Below, piece after piece: positions 10,371 through 20,639 of a stretch of DNA of 64,000 bases. Numbering within the stretch: the stretch's first letter is position 1; every line of letters begins with the position of its first letter. The stretch is taken from assembly GCA_018806915.1 (NCBI GenBank), contig JAGKQI010000059.1, forward strand, positions 1,550,001 through 1,614,000, in the 5' to 3' direction. Position numbers and translations under genes: made by a program. A model generated the notes under the pieces. The model saw only the letters and a list, made by a program, of their open reading frames with translations. It did no database searches and had not been told where the DNA came from. The DNA comes from Phytophthora colocasiae (taxonomy: Eukaryota; Oomycota; Peronosporomycetes; Peronosporales; Peronosporaceae).

Positions 10371-12926
10371 CGTTGCTTGCCGCTTCCTTTAGCGGGGGTC
10401 TTGAGGGGGTGAGATTCGACGAGATCGTTAGGCTACACAACCAATTCCTTCCGATCCGATGTATGCACTTAAAGGATAGTTCGCTAGACAGGGCAAAGCT
10501 GGCCAATATATTATCCAGACTTAACCGCTATACTAGGTCACGTATCCTTACCTTCCGACGCTTGTAGGGCCAATGTAGTTCCCAGTTCCAGGCGCAGTGT
10601 GGTAGAGCGGATCTGCCAAAATCTCGTTGAGGCAGGTTTCGATCACCACTTGCGCCCAGACACCGACTAACGGAGGGGGTCCCCCGATGATCCGTGATCT
10701 AGCTGTGTGTAGTTTCACCTTGTGTACCCGTCGGTAGGCGGGTTACGCTCTTCCAGGTGACTTCTGAGGATGTCTTGAAGGTCGGAAGAAAGTCTTGTGG
10801 GACGCAGGGGTTTGAGGTAGCGTGGATATGCTTCACTATACCTCGGGGTACTTGATCCCGGTCGTAGGCGAGTTCTCGAGCCTTGATCCGGGTGCCTGGT
10901 CCTTGATCCAGGTCTTCCAATAGTCCAGTGTTCGGGATTCGGTCCCTTCCTTTCGTTGCTTGCCGCTTCCTTTAGCGGGGGTCTTGAGGGGGTGAGATTC
11001 GACGAGATCGTTAGGCTACACAACCAATTCCTTCCGATCCGATGTATGCACCTTAAAGCGATAGTTCGCTAGACAGGGCAAAGCTGGCCAATATATTATC
11101 CAGACTTAACCGCTATACTAGGTCACGTATCCTTACCTTCCGACGCTTGTAGGGCCAATGTAGTTCCCAGTTCCAGGCGCAGTGTGGTAGAGCGGATCTG
11201 CCAAAATCTCGTTGAGGCAGGTTTCGATCACCACTTGCGCCCAGACACCGACTAACGGAGGGGGTCCCCCGATGATCCGTGATCTAGCTGTGTGTAGTTT
11301 CACCTTGTGTACCCGTCGGTAGGCGGGTTACGCTCTTCCAGGTGACTTCTGAGGATGTCTTGAAGGTCGGAAGAAAGTCTTGTGGGACGCAGGGGTTTGA
11401 GGTAGCGTGGATATGCTTCACTATACCTCGGGGTACTTGATCCCGGTCGTAGGCGAGTTCTCGAGCCTTGATCCGGGTGCCTGGTCCTTGATCCAGGTCT
11501 TCCAATAGTCCAGTGTTCGGGATTCGGTCCCTTCCTTTCGTTGCTTGCCGCTTCCTTTAGCGGGGGTCTTGAGGGGGTGAGATTCGACGAGATCGTTAGG
11601 CTACACAACCAATTCCTTCCGATCCGATGTATGCACTTAAAGGATAGTTCGCTAGACAGGGCAAAGCTGGCCAATATATTATCCAGACTTAACCGCTATA
11701 CTAGGTCACGTATCCTTACCTTCCGACGCTTGTAGGGCCAATGTAGTTCCCAGTTCCAGGCGCAGTGTGGTAGAGCGGATCTGCCAAAATCTCGTTGAGG
11801 CAGGTTTCGATCACCACTTGCGCCCAGACACCGACTAACGGAGGGGGTCCCCCGATGATCCGTGATCTAGCTGTGTGTAGTTTCACCTTGTGTACCCGTC
11901 GGTAGGCGGGTTACGCTCTTCCAGGTGACTTCTGAGGATGTCTTGAAGGTCGGAAGAAAGTCTTGTGGGACGCAGGGGTTTGAGGTAGCGTGGATATGCT
12001 TCACTATACCTCGGGGTACTTGATCCCGGTCGTAGGCGAGTTCTCGAGCCTTGATCCGGGTGCCTGGTCCTTGATCCAGGTCTTCCAATAGTCCAGTGTT
12101 CGGGATTCGGTCCCTTCCTTTCGTTGCTTGCCGCTTCCTTTAGCGGGGGTCTTGAGGGTGAGATTCGACGAGATCGTTAGGCTACAACCAATTCCTTCCG
12201 ATCCGATGTATGCACTTAAAGGATAGTTCGCTAGACAGGGCAAAGCTGGCCAATATATTATCCAGACTTAACCGCTATACTAGGTCACGTATCCTTACCT
12301 TCCGACGCTTGTAGGGCCAATGTAGTTCCCAGTTCCAGGCGCAGTGTGGTAGAGCGGATCTGCCAAAATCTCGTTGAGGCAGGTTTCGATCACCACTTGC
12401 GCCCAGACACCGACTAACGGAGGGGGTCCCCCGATGATCCGTGATCTAGCTGTGTGTAGTTTCACCTTGTGTACCCGTCGGTAGGCGGGTTACGCTCTTC
12501 CAGGTGACTTCTGAGGATGTCTTGAAGGTCGGAAGAAAGTCTTGTGGGGCGCAGGGGTTTGAGGTAGCGTGGATATGCTTCACTATACCTCGGGGTACTT
12601 GATCCCGGTCGTAGGCGAGTTCTCGAGCCTTGATCCGGGTGCCTGGTCCTTGATCCAGGTCTTCCAATAGTCCAGTGTTCGGGATTCGGTCCCTTCCTTT
12701 CGTTGCTTGCCGCTTCCTTTAGCGGGGGTCTTGAGGGGGTGAGATTCGACGAGATCGTTAGGCTACACAACCAATTCCTTCCGATCCGATGTATGCACTT
12801 AAAGGATAGTTCGCTAGACAGGGCAAAGCTGGCCAATATATTATCCAGACTTAACCGCTATACTAGGTCACGTATCCTTACCTTCCGACGCTTGTAGGGC
12901 CAATGTAGTTCCCGGTTCCAGGCGTA
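10371..12926. repeat. Tandem array, ~583 bp unit, 4.4 uninterrupted copies
   Basis: Successive occurrences of the landmark CGTTGCTTGCCGCTTCC lie at 10371, 10954, 11539, 12122 and 12701, giving periods of 583, 585, 583 and 579 bp. The copies are nearly identical, differing by small indels and a few substitutions. The repeated unit is the proximal part of the dual-RNase H family LTR. The short open frames that recur in each unit are copies of one another in a non-coding repeat and are not genes. Confidence 0.9.
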
Positions 12927-13036
12927 GCGAAGACACTTGAGTGGTTCGGGGCAAAATCGATTCTGTTTATGGTTATTCCTATGCCTACTAGTCCCATCCT
13001 GATTTACTATCCTACGATCACTCGACACTGGCTACA
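12345..13036 (-). repeat. Last, complete LTR copy of the dual-RNase H family
   Basis: This 692 bp copy begins TGTGGTAGAG and ends GGCTACA. It aligns along its length with 53386-54082, including a shared segment about 110 bp from the distal end (GATTCTGTTTATGGTTATTC). It is followed directly by a truncated internal region of the same family. Confidence 0.75.
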
Positions 13037-13690
13037 TGGCTGATCTCAACCCTAGTCCCCCTAACCCTGATCGTGACCCGATTTCGTACCTAACCGAGAC
13101 GAGATCTCGTACCTAACCGGGACCTGATCTCGTACCTAACCGAGACTTGATCTCGCACTTAACCGAGACTTGATCTCGTACTTAATCGGGAGCCGATCAT
13201 GTACGTGACCGGGATACGATCATCCCGTGATCCCGCTCGGCCATCATCCGGGTATTTAGGATCAGACCCTTAGAAGAGTCCACGTTAAGCTTGGAGCCGA
13301 GCTTGGTCTGATCTCGTACTTAGTCGGAGAATGATCACCTCGTGATCCCGCTTGGCCGCCGCCTGGAGGATCGGGGTCGGGTCGTTAGAAGGCTTCAGGG
13401 TGTCGGGGTGAGCCATGGGTCGAGACTGTGCCCCCTTAGGACTCCGTTATTGCCGATCGTGTGGGGACACTCTTGATCTCCTTGCTCTTCCATCCGGTAG
13501 GGCTTCGATCACCATCGACCATCCTTCCACGTTCCTCGAGTTACCTTCCGCAGGTGTCTCCGCGGCCTGTTCCCGGACGGGATCCACCGTGCCCTCATCT
13601 GATTCGTCTCAGATCTGGGCATCACAGGTGTCCCCTGTCGCTTGTTCCGGCTCTCTCTCCGGTTATGTGGCTGATATTGCCTTTCCGGGA
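13037..13690 (-). mobile_element. Truncated internal 3' region of a dual-RNase H family element
   Basis: This follows the LTR ending at 13036 and corresponds to 54083-54700 of the second element. The two share CCCCTGTCGCTTG (13632-13644 and 54629-54641) followed by closely similar sequence to a TTGCCTTT block. The match stops near 13690, where Tc1/IS630-type transposase sequence begins. Within it, 13078-13216 is a run of about six degenerate ~23 bp repeats built on GATCTCGTACCTAACCGAGA. The short plus-strand frame 13415-13774 is not supported as a gene. Confidence 0.6.
13078..13216. repeat. Minisatellite, ~23 bp unit, about six copies
   Basis: The units vary around GATCTCGTACCTAACCGAGA plus two or three bases. 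Each keeps the GATC start and the CTAACCG or TTAACCG core. It lies in the 3' untranslated part of the truncated dual-RNase H family element, a place where the 54 kb copy shows GATC-rich but less regular sequence. Confidence 0.75.
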
Positions 13691-13694
13691 AATT

Positions 13695-14116
13695 TTCTTG
13701 ACCGCTTTACCACAAAACACACAATATCGTTGATCTTGATGTTATTACACGTCGCTCGAGAACCTTCCATGTGAGCCCATGCTGCCGTAAGGCCCTCAAT
13801 ATCGTTGAGATCGAAATAAAGCGAGTGAACTGGTGCTCAAACGCAGCCTTCGCTTCATCGAGTACTTCGTGTAGAAGTCTAGCAACCACTCCCTCTGCTC
13901 TGCTGTGAGTTGACTGGTGCGCTTCGTAGCGCGGCGTTCGTAGTCGTTGTCAGCCGCGAAGCGTTGGATCCAGTTCGAGATGGTGTTGATATGCTTGTGA
14001 TAGATCGTTGTCAGCCGGCTTTTCGACAAGCCCAGGTAGAAGTAGCCGTACATGGCGTGCATGATGGTGTTTCTGGACGCGTGGCCCCCATTGACCGCCT
14101 GCTGTATGGTTGGCAT
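13695..14116 (-). pseudogene. Tc1/IS630-type transposase, N-terminal fragment
   Basis: From ATG at 14116 the minus strand encodes a helix-turn-helix region (SKSRLTTIYHKHINTISNWI) and a second one (TRFISISTILRALRQHGLTW) typical of the DNA-binding half of Tc1/IS630-family transposases. The two halves lie in different frames, so there is a frameshift near 13860. The DDE catalytic half is missing, and the fragment stops at the junction with retroelement sequence near 13690. Confidence 0.7.
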
Positions 14117-14185
14117 TGCCGGTCTGAGCTTCTGACTGGCTTAAATGGCGCGAATCGATTTGTCAAAACGATTCAATATGCTTCT

Positions 14186-14262
14186 GTAGCGCTGACACCT
14201 TCGTCGATCGAAACGTCGAACGTACCAGCCCGATCGATGATCGCACACTAAAGAGAAACCAT
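14186..14262 (-). pseudogene. Fragment of a CRN effector N-terminus
   Basis: The sequence is a diverged copy of the first ~25 codons of the CRN gene that starts at 20455. It begins ATGGTTTCTCTT at 14262 but has an immediate in-frame TAG. Similarity continues into the upstream flank (14263-14375 resembles 20456-20560), so the fragment was copied together with its promoter region. It is a third CRN 5' end in this cluster. Confidence 0.7.
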
Positions 14263-14455
14263 CTTCCTTCTTGATGGCGGATTTCACAATAGGGAAATCA
14301 TTTCGTTATAAACCGAACTAGAGATGTGAATCACATCTCACATCACATCATGTTGTGCAGAAACGAATTGTTTGACAAAGACTTCTTGCGAAACCAACCC
14401 GTTTGTCTAGCCGACATTGCTTGCTCGAACGTAGTGTTTGAGAATGTTGACTTAC

Positions 14456-14555
14456 CAGTAGGAGGAGCTCGTATGCTGCGTTGGTCGAGTGCTGTAACTA
14501 CAGCAGCGCCAATGCACGCACTCACAACTACTGCGAGAAGTGCGTTCTTGTTCAT
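14456..14555 (-). pseudogene. Orphan first exon of a secreted protein
   Basis: An ATG at 14555 opens a peptide with a classical signal sequence (MNKNALLAVVVSACIGAAVV followed by TALDQ). It runs to a consensus donor GTAAGT whose GT lies at 14455-14454. Reading on past the donor gives only ~35 codons ending in a poor tail. This looks like exon 1 of a small secreted protein whose remaining exons I cannot find before the neighbouring CRN fragment. The mature part is too short to assign; no RXLR motif is visible. Confidence 0.45.
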
Positions 14556-14678
14556 GATGTAATTGGAGAGTAAAAAGACGGACTGACCTCGGTTGGCTAG
14601 CACAAATGTGCTGTGTCTGGCACAGCAAAAGTAGTCGTTCTGGAAAGTCGTGTTCTAGCACAAATATCAGCACAAAAC

Positions 14679-15501
14679 GGTACATTAGAGACTTTCAGAA
14701 GCCCCGGAAAATGAAAATGACGTAGTGAAAAACTCGTGGCAGGATACCGCTTTTTGACTAATGGTTTTCGGTACGAAATGCCGCTTCAGGTTTACCGGAA
14801 AAATAAACCCGTGACAAAATCACGTAGTCGGACTTATAAAAGTTTTGTGCACAATTATGTCGAGCCCGCATCCACAAGACTGCAACGCTGGTCGCCTCGT
14901 AGACGTGCTGCAGCGCTTAGAACCTTGTGATGGGAGACCCTTGGAGTCTCATTCCTGCGGTGTCGTCGCTGTCGTGCCGCCAGAGAGATAAAAAAACGTT
15001 TAGAAACAAAAAACAAAACAAATAGAGCTCCTCATTCTGCTTGAGCTCACATCTACAGCTCCTTCTCCTATAGAGACCGCGTGTTTGTGCCAGATTTCTG
15101 TCTTGACATCCTCTCAATGTCCGATGCCGAGTCCAAGGACCAGTTTCGCTTCACCACCAGCGACTTACAGCGTCTCGTCATGCATCTAAACGTCTAAGAT
15201 CCCGTTATAACGAAGGAAGGTACTCTCATGAGCCTCACACAGCTCATAACCGCATGACCCGCTCATCCGGGTAGATATTCCATCCGGGCCTTTCATTAGG
15301 ATGGGCATGGCAACCGAGCCGAGGCCTGCGGCTTCCGCACTGAAATCCGGTAGCGTTACCCCGTAGCAAGGGTGCTCGGCACGGGATTTCGGAATCGAAA
15401 AACACGTCGGAAGGGTCGTGCTAAAAATAGATGGCTGCGCTACGTAAAAATGACTACGGGTTTTTGCATTTTCCGGGGCTTCTGAAAGCCTTTATTGTAC
15501 C
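14679..15501. mobile_element. Non-autonomous DNA element with ~35 bp terminal inverted repeats
   Basis: The left end reads GGTACATTAGAGACTTTCAG then AAGCCCCGGAAAATG. The reverse complement of the right end (15463-15501) reads GGTACAATAAAGGCTTTCAG then AAGCCCCGGAAAATG, so there are three mismatches in about 35 bp. The ~820 bp interior has no transposase frame. I could not find a clear target-site duplication, so the superfamily is unassigned. It sits between the secreted-protein exon and the left CRN gene. Confidence 0.6.
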
Positions 15502-15743
15502 GATTAATAGTGTCCAATCAAAATGCAAGCTCATATTCGATAGCACATGTGCTAGTACTTGGACAAGGGCCTGAAGAGTTCCACTCTTTATTGGTGAATG
15601 GCATGCATTCTACGCCAAGAAAGGCCTCTGTCCTTGCATATGCGATAATATAGGATGAGGGATTGCTGGGCAGATTCCAATTTGGAGTGTAGAAAAAGAA
15701 GAAGTGCTCGTGATCCATCAACAACGACTTTGAATTGGACAAC
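15502..15743. other. Mosaic intergenic stretch with an OYE 3'-end fragment
   Basis: Positions about 15575-15635 resemble the 3' end of the Old Yellow Enzyme gene and its flank (20585-20675). They share ACTCTTTATT, GCATTCTACGC and CCAAGAAAGG, with an internal deletion. The copy is in the same orientation as at 20.6 kb, so it is not simply part of the inverted duplication of the CRN gene. No gene is supported here. Confidence 0.5.
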
Positions 15744-18619
15744 ATGGGACAGAAGGTGGTAAAACTTTCTCTTGAGTGTGCGATCATCGGTCGGGCTGGT
15801 ACGTTTGGCGTTTCGATCGACGATGGCAACAGGGTGTCAGCGCTACAGAAGGCGATCACGGAAGAAAATAAGGAAATTTCTTGGAGCATGTCGATCCTGC
15901 CAACCTACGGCTTTTCCTGGCGAAGAAGGGCAACGCGTGGCTGTCATCCCGAAGCGAGGCTGCATACTGTCTAATGGAAGGGAAGCCCCATGAAGACATT
16001 CGGCTGATGATCTATGGACGGCAGATGATGGGGCCGGATACGTTGAAGAGGGTATTTGAGGATAATAAAATGGAGAAAATATCAAGCCAACAGATCCACA
16101 TACTGGTGCTGGTTCCAGATATTGCGCCTACCATCGAAGTGAACGAGAGTCTAGACGAACCACAAGAGCTGGCATACTACCACAGACTTGGTCGAGAGAT
16201 CCAGATGAACTGCCAAGACCAGTGTAGTGCGATTCTCGACAAAATCGACTTCATTTATGATAAGGGACCCGATCCAAAGCCTTTTGTCTGCGTGGAAGGG
16301 TCATCTGGAATGGGGAAAACGCAACTGGCGTTTGCTTTGGGAGGTGAAGGACGCGAGTGCCCACGACCGTGGTTTTACTGGTCTCTTTCTCCCAATGTAG
16401 TTGGAAATGAGCGTGTCTACAAGAACTTTTCATCGATCGCGAAAGCCTTCAGTTCTATGGTACAGATGGACTTGCGGGATGAGCTAAGCGAAGATGCCGT
16501 TCTGAACTGCAGCTCAAAATTTTACACGGAGTGGAAATTGTGGACGTACGGCTTCATTATCGAACTGCTACGGTACTGTTGTCGTGAGGATAAAGGCGCT
16601 GAGATGATCCGCGTTGAAGACCAAACGTTTACAGTGACAAAGTGCAATCAGAAAGCTGTTCGTGATGTGCTCTCTGGAATGAAACAGGATAGGAGAGTGT
16701 GGCCGTTTTTCATTTTGGATGAGATGACGCCAAGCGGGAGAATCCCAGAGATGAAGAAAAAAGCAGCGTTTCAACGAAATGTCTTTCGGGCTTGCGGTCT
16801 AGTTGTGGCTGTTATGGGCACTGATGCCAAGATCTCGAACTTGGTTTACCAGGCAGAGCTAAGTCGCTCGGATCGTCATTGGTGGATGAGTGTTGTGTCT
16901 AGCTTCCCCCTGTACCAGTCGATTCCCTTAGGCGTTTCCGGTAGTGCGAAGGAAACTACATGGCAAAAGGTGATTGGTTTGTACCCGGTCGTGAAGAATA
17001 TTGCTGAGCATTCTCGTGGACTGTTTGCTCGATACTTTGTCGATGCGGTGGTAAACTATGCTACGGAATACGTTGCGGCGAATGAAACATTCGCTTTGGC
17101 AGACTTGCTAGACACAGCGTTCCAGGCAGTAAGTACCAAAACACAGGTTGCGAAAGTGTTCATGAGCACAGATGAAGGGAGGGATGCGCAGCTGATGGCA
17201 CTATCGTACACCAATGCCAGTGGTAAGCGTCCTGATTTAACGATCCCCCAGAAAAGGAAAATTGCAGGTGACGCTGACGACGGCACTGAGGGACGTGCCC
17301 CGAAAAAGAGAAAAACTCTTCTTGACGTGGGGGTTGAGCGCATGCATCTGCATTTTGCCAATTTAGCAGATAAAGGTATTATTGATGTGGATGTGTCTCA
17401 ACTTGGCCTCTTTTATAGAGGTGGTCGAAAAGCGGGAAAACCCTGGAGCCCAATCTGCCGTTTTCCGGTCATTGAGGATGATGTGTTGCTATACCTCGCG
17501 GTGCTTGGTGGGAAGGACTTTTCGGCGTACTCCAGCTACAGAACCAAAAAGGAATATGCGACGGCCGGTGTTTTCCGGGGTTTTCGAAGACGAAATGGTA
17601 ATCGACCACACGTGAATCCAAATGCTTTCAGCAACGATTTCAGCGAATACGAGAACATGATCGCTCACGCGCTTTTCTGTGCATCACGAAGAAATGGTGT
17701 GCGAGGAATCGCCTTTAACGATTTCTTCTCCGGGTTGTTGGGTGAATTCCAGGACAATTATTTCCAGAAGAAGCGTTTTGATGTCAGTGCGTTGTTGGGG
17801 CCTGCCGGAGCGACGTCGGTATGCCAACCGACCGACGTCGCTTGGAATGCCCCATTCAAATCCCAAATGCGCGGCATGTGGATCGCGTTCCTGCGGAAGC
17901 AACTAAAAGATCACGCTGCTGAGAAAGAAAACCCGTTTAAAATGCTGCCACCAAGCCGCGAAGTTGTGGCGAAATGGATCGCACAATCTTGGGGGCAGCT
18001 ATCAGCAGCTACTATAGCGCACGGCTTCAAAAAGGCCGATTTGCCCTGGGTTGAGCCGTCACCACAACCTGATAATGCTGCTGTGGCTCACAAAGGCCGA
18101 GACTGCAATGCGAACGAGGGGTATACCGGTTTGGAAGACAAGTTCGCAAGTACGATGGTCCCATTTTTGGCGCCACCTAATGCGAGATGGCCGACGTACA
18201 TTCTTGAAGCTGGCGGTGCCTGCAAGTTCGGCCACCTCGGTCGCGCTCAGTACCGAGAGAGATTGGATTGTTATACGTTGCTCCATAAAGATGCCAACCC
18301 ACTGTTTATTTGCGAATGCAAGAATTTGGAAGGCAATTTGGGCAGTAATCCGATGAAGAAAATAATCGAGGGTCTTAACGCGGAGTCCAGTCAAAAAAAG
18401 CCGAAGTGGAATAATTGGGACCTTGCGCTGGTCTTTTGCCCGAAACTCGCCAACTTCCAGAAAGAGTTGGAGTTTCCGGGTACTGGTATCGTCTCGGTCG
18501 ATTGCGAGACACGGAAAGTGAACTGGATTCTCGAGCCAGAAGCCAAAAAGAAATTGGTCATAGTACTTCAGACAGGGAGTGTTCTGTCAGGTACAGTTTC
18601 TGCAGCAACAGAAATCTAA
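15744..18619 (+). pseudogene. Crinkler (CRN) effector with NTPase and nuclease-like domains, frameshifted
   Basis: The N-terminus (ATG 15744) is in one frame. From about 15878 the protein continues in another for 912 codons. The CRN header is clear: LRLFLAKKGNAWL for the LFLAK motif and HILVLVPD for the HVLVVVP motif. Next come a P-loop (EGSSGMGKTQ, ~16297-16323) and a Walker B-like FFILDEM, then a C-terminal domain with FICECKN, an E-x-K arrangement as in restriction-endonuclease-fold nucleases. CRN proteins are translocated into host cells and act mostly in the nucleus; nuclease activity here is inferred. Relative to its inverted partner it carries an extra 318 bp in frame (17801-18118). 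The single-base frameshift near 15875 is also present in the partner, so it predates the duplication; no GT-AG pair spans it. Confidence 0.8.
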
Positions 18620-20448
18620 CCTCTCACCGTGAGTTTCACGTCAACAGACGGGAGGACGACAGCTAGCCATCGGAAATTAAACAACCTAAAAAACTGCGTT
18701 TCCATAAAGAATCCAATCACTTCCCGTGTCTCGCAGACGATACCAGTACCCGGAAACTCCAACTCTTTCTGGAAGTTGGCGAGTTTCGGGCAAAAGACCA
18801 GCGCAAGGTCCCAATTATTCCACTTCGGCTTTTTTTGACTTGGACACCGCGTTAAGACCCTCGATTATTTTCTTCATCGGATTACTGCCCAAATTGCCTT
18901 CCAAATTCTTGCATTCGCAAATAAAGTGGATTGGCATCTTTAGGGAGCATCGTGTAACAATCCAATCTCTCTCGGTACTGAGCGCGACCGAGGTGGCCGA
19001 ACTTGCAGGCATCGCCAGCTTCAAGAATGTACGTCGGCCATTTCGCATTAGGTGGCGCCAAAAATGGGACCATCGTACTTGCGAACTTGTCTTCCAAACT
19101 GGTATATCCCCCCAACAACGCACTGACATCAAAACGCTTCTTCTGGAAATAATTGTCCTGGAATTCACCCAACAACCCGGAGAAGAAATCGTTAAAGGCG
19201 ATTCCTCGCACACCATTTCTTCGTGATGCACAGAAAGCGCGCGAGCGATCATGTTCTCGTATTCGCTGAAATCGTTGCTGAAAGCATTTGGATTCACGCG
19301 GAAAACAGCAGCCGTTGAATATTCAACCGTATTGATGTAGTTGTAGTACGCCGAAAAGTGCTTCCCACCGAGCACCGCGAGGTACAGCAACACATCATCC
19401 TCAATGACTGGAAATCGACAGATTGGTTTCCAGACATCTCCCTTATCTGGAGCTCGATAAAGGAGGTCACCCTGGATTACATCCACATCAGTAATACCTT
19501 CGTCTACCAAGTTGGCAAAATGCAGGTGCATGCGCTCAACCCCCACGTCAAGACCAAGTTTCTTTCTTTTTCAAGCACGTCCGCTCATGTCGTCACCACT
19601 GTCAACAAGTACGCTTATACCGACATTGGTATACGATAGTGCCATCAGCTGCGCATTCCTCCCTTCACCTGTGCTCATGTACATTTTCGCAACCTGTGCC
19701 TTGGTACTTACTTCCTGGAACGCTGTGTCAAGCAAGTCTGCCAAAGCGAATGTTTCATTCTCCGCAACGTATTCCGTAGCATAGTCTACCACCGCATCGA
19801 CAAAGTATCGAGCAAACAGTCCACGAGAATGCTCAGCAATATTCTTCACGACCGGGTACAAACCTATCACCTTCTGCCATGTAGTTTCCTTCGCACTACC
19901 GGAAACCCCTAAGGGCTTCCACGCAGACAAAAGGCTTTGGATCGGGTCCCTTGTCATAAATGAAGTCGATTTTGTCGAGAATCGCACTACACTGGTCTTG
20001 GCAGTTCATCTGGATCTCTCGACCAAGTCTGTGGTAGTATGCCAGCTCTTGTGGTTCGTCTAGACTCTCGTTCACTTCGATGGTAGTCGCAATATCTGGA
20101 ACCAGCACCAGTATGTGGATCTGTTGGCTTGATATTTTCTCCATTTTATTATCCTCAAACAACTCCTTCAACGTATCCGGCCCCATCATCTGCCGTTCAT
20201 AGATCATCAGCCGAATGTCTTCATGGGGCTTCCCTTCCATTAGACAGTATGCAGCCTCGCTTCGGGATGACAGCCACGCGTTGCCCTTCTTCGCCAGGAA
20301 AAGCCGTAGGTTGGCAGGATCGACATGCTCCAAGAAATTTCCTTATTTTCTTCCGTGATCGCCTTCTGTAGCGCTGACACCTTGTTGCCATCGTCGATCG
20401 AAACGCCAAACATACCAGCTCGACCGATGATCGCACACTCAAGAGAAA
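15768..20448. repeat. Large inverted repeat formed by the two CRN copies
   Basis: The left arm is about 15768-18520 and the right arm about 18723-20448, tail to tail with a ~200 bp spacer (18521-18722). The spacer holds the left gene's last codons and unmatched sequence. The arms differ by the ~600 bp deletion and the 318 bp block described for the genes, plus scattered substitutions. Inverted copies of this size can extrude or recombine and may generate hairpin RNA if read through. Confidence 0.8.
17801..18118 (+). mobile_element. Pogo/DDE_1-like transposase segment inside the CRN frame
   Basis: The translation (SVCQPTDVAWNAPFKSQM, then PPSREVVAKWIAQSWGQL and TIAHGFKKADL) has the pattern of the C-terminal part of DDE_1 transposases of the pogo/Tigger type (QPLDV...PFK...SRE...W...ISxETIxxGFxKA). 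The inverted CRN copy lacks exactly this block: GCGTTGTTGGGG joins directly to the GGTATACC-type sequence that follows. The block is 318 bp, a multiple of three, so the CRN frame is open across it. Whether it was gained here or lost from the partner is not decided by the sequence alone. Confidence 0.65.
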
Positions 20449-20455
20449 CCATCAT
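18723..20455 (-). pseudogene. Decayed inverted copy of the CRN gene
   Basis: Reading the minus strand from 20455 gives the same header (LRLFLAKKGNAWL, HILVLVPD) with the same frameshift as the left copy. About 600 bp is then missing, including the P-loop (the junction is near 19910), and the frame breaks several times. The nuclease-like end (ILEAGDACKFGHLGRAQY) survives in a different frame, and its E-x-K region is scrambled. The copy ends at 18723 with sequence matching the left copy near 18520. Confidence 0.85.
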
Positions 20456-20639
20456 CTTCCTTTTTGATGGTGGATTCTACAATTGACCGGAACTAGATAT
20501 GTGAAGAAGGCGTGTCACGTTGTTGTGCAGTGCTTGACAAGAACTTGTTGAAGAGCTCCATTGTTTGACAAGAACTTTGAAGAACTTCAATTTATTCACT
20601 CTTTATTACTACTACTATGTAGTATTGGTGTTATGCATT
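20456..20639. other. Intergenic gap between CRN copy and OYE
   Basis: This is non-coding. It holds the shared CRN upstream flank (also seen near 14263-14375) and repeated GCTTGACAAGAACTT-like words, which occur twice in about 60 bp. Confidence 0.4.

Larger units (their letters stand above)
262..13036 (-). repeat. Expanded LTR of the dual-RNase H Ty3 family, split by a nested element
   Basis: The sequence starting TGTGGTGGAG at 262 and ending GGCTACA at 13036 matches the LTR at 53386-54082. It differs in that the first ~583 bp of the LTR is repeated in tandem: copies start at 262, 10598, 11183, 11766 and 12345. The first copy is cut at 616/10367 by a 9750 bp Ty3/gypsy insertion. When that is removed, its length (355 + 231 bp) agrees with the period. 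Only the last copy (12345-13036) continues into the LTR's distal ~110 bp. Orientation is inferred from the 53 kb copy, whose pol is on the minus strand. Confidence 0.75.

Noticed and set aside
10699..12667. Four recurring minus-strand frames of 73 to 124 codons in the tandem array
   Set aside because: They recur only because the ~583 bp unit recurs. Small indels between units break them, and the unit is LTR sequence.
10371..12926. CRISPR-like or centromeric satellite array
   Set aside because: Units are ~583 bp with no short repeat-spacer structure, and they match an LTR, so they are an LTR-derived tandem array.
15840..15900. A small intron explaining the CRN frame change
   Set aside because: No GT-AG pair of plausible length spans the break while keeping both the upstream header residues and the LFLAK motif.
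18726..19226. 166-codon plus-strand frame in the right CRN arm
   Set aside because: It is the reverse reading of the decayed CRN copy and contains no CRN motif in that orientation.
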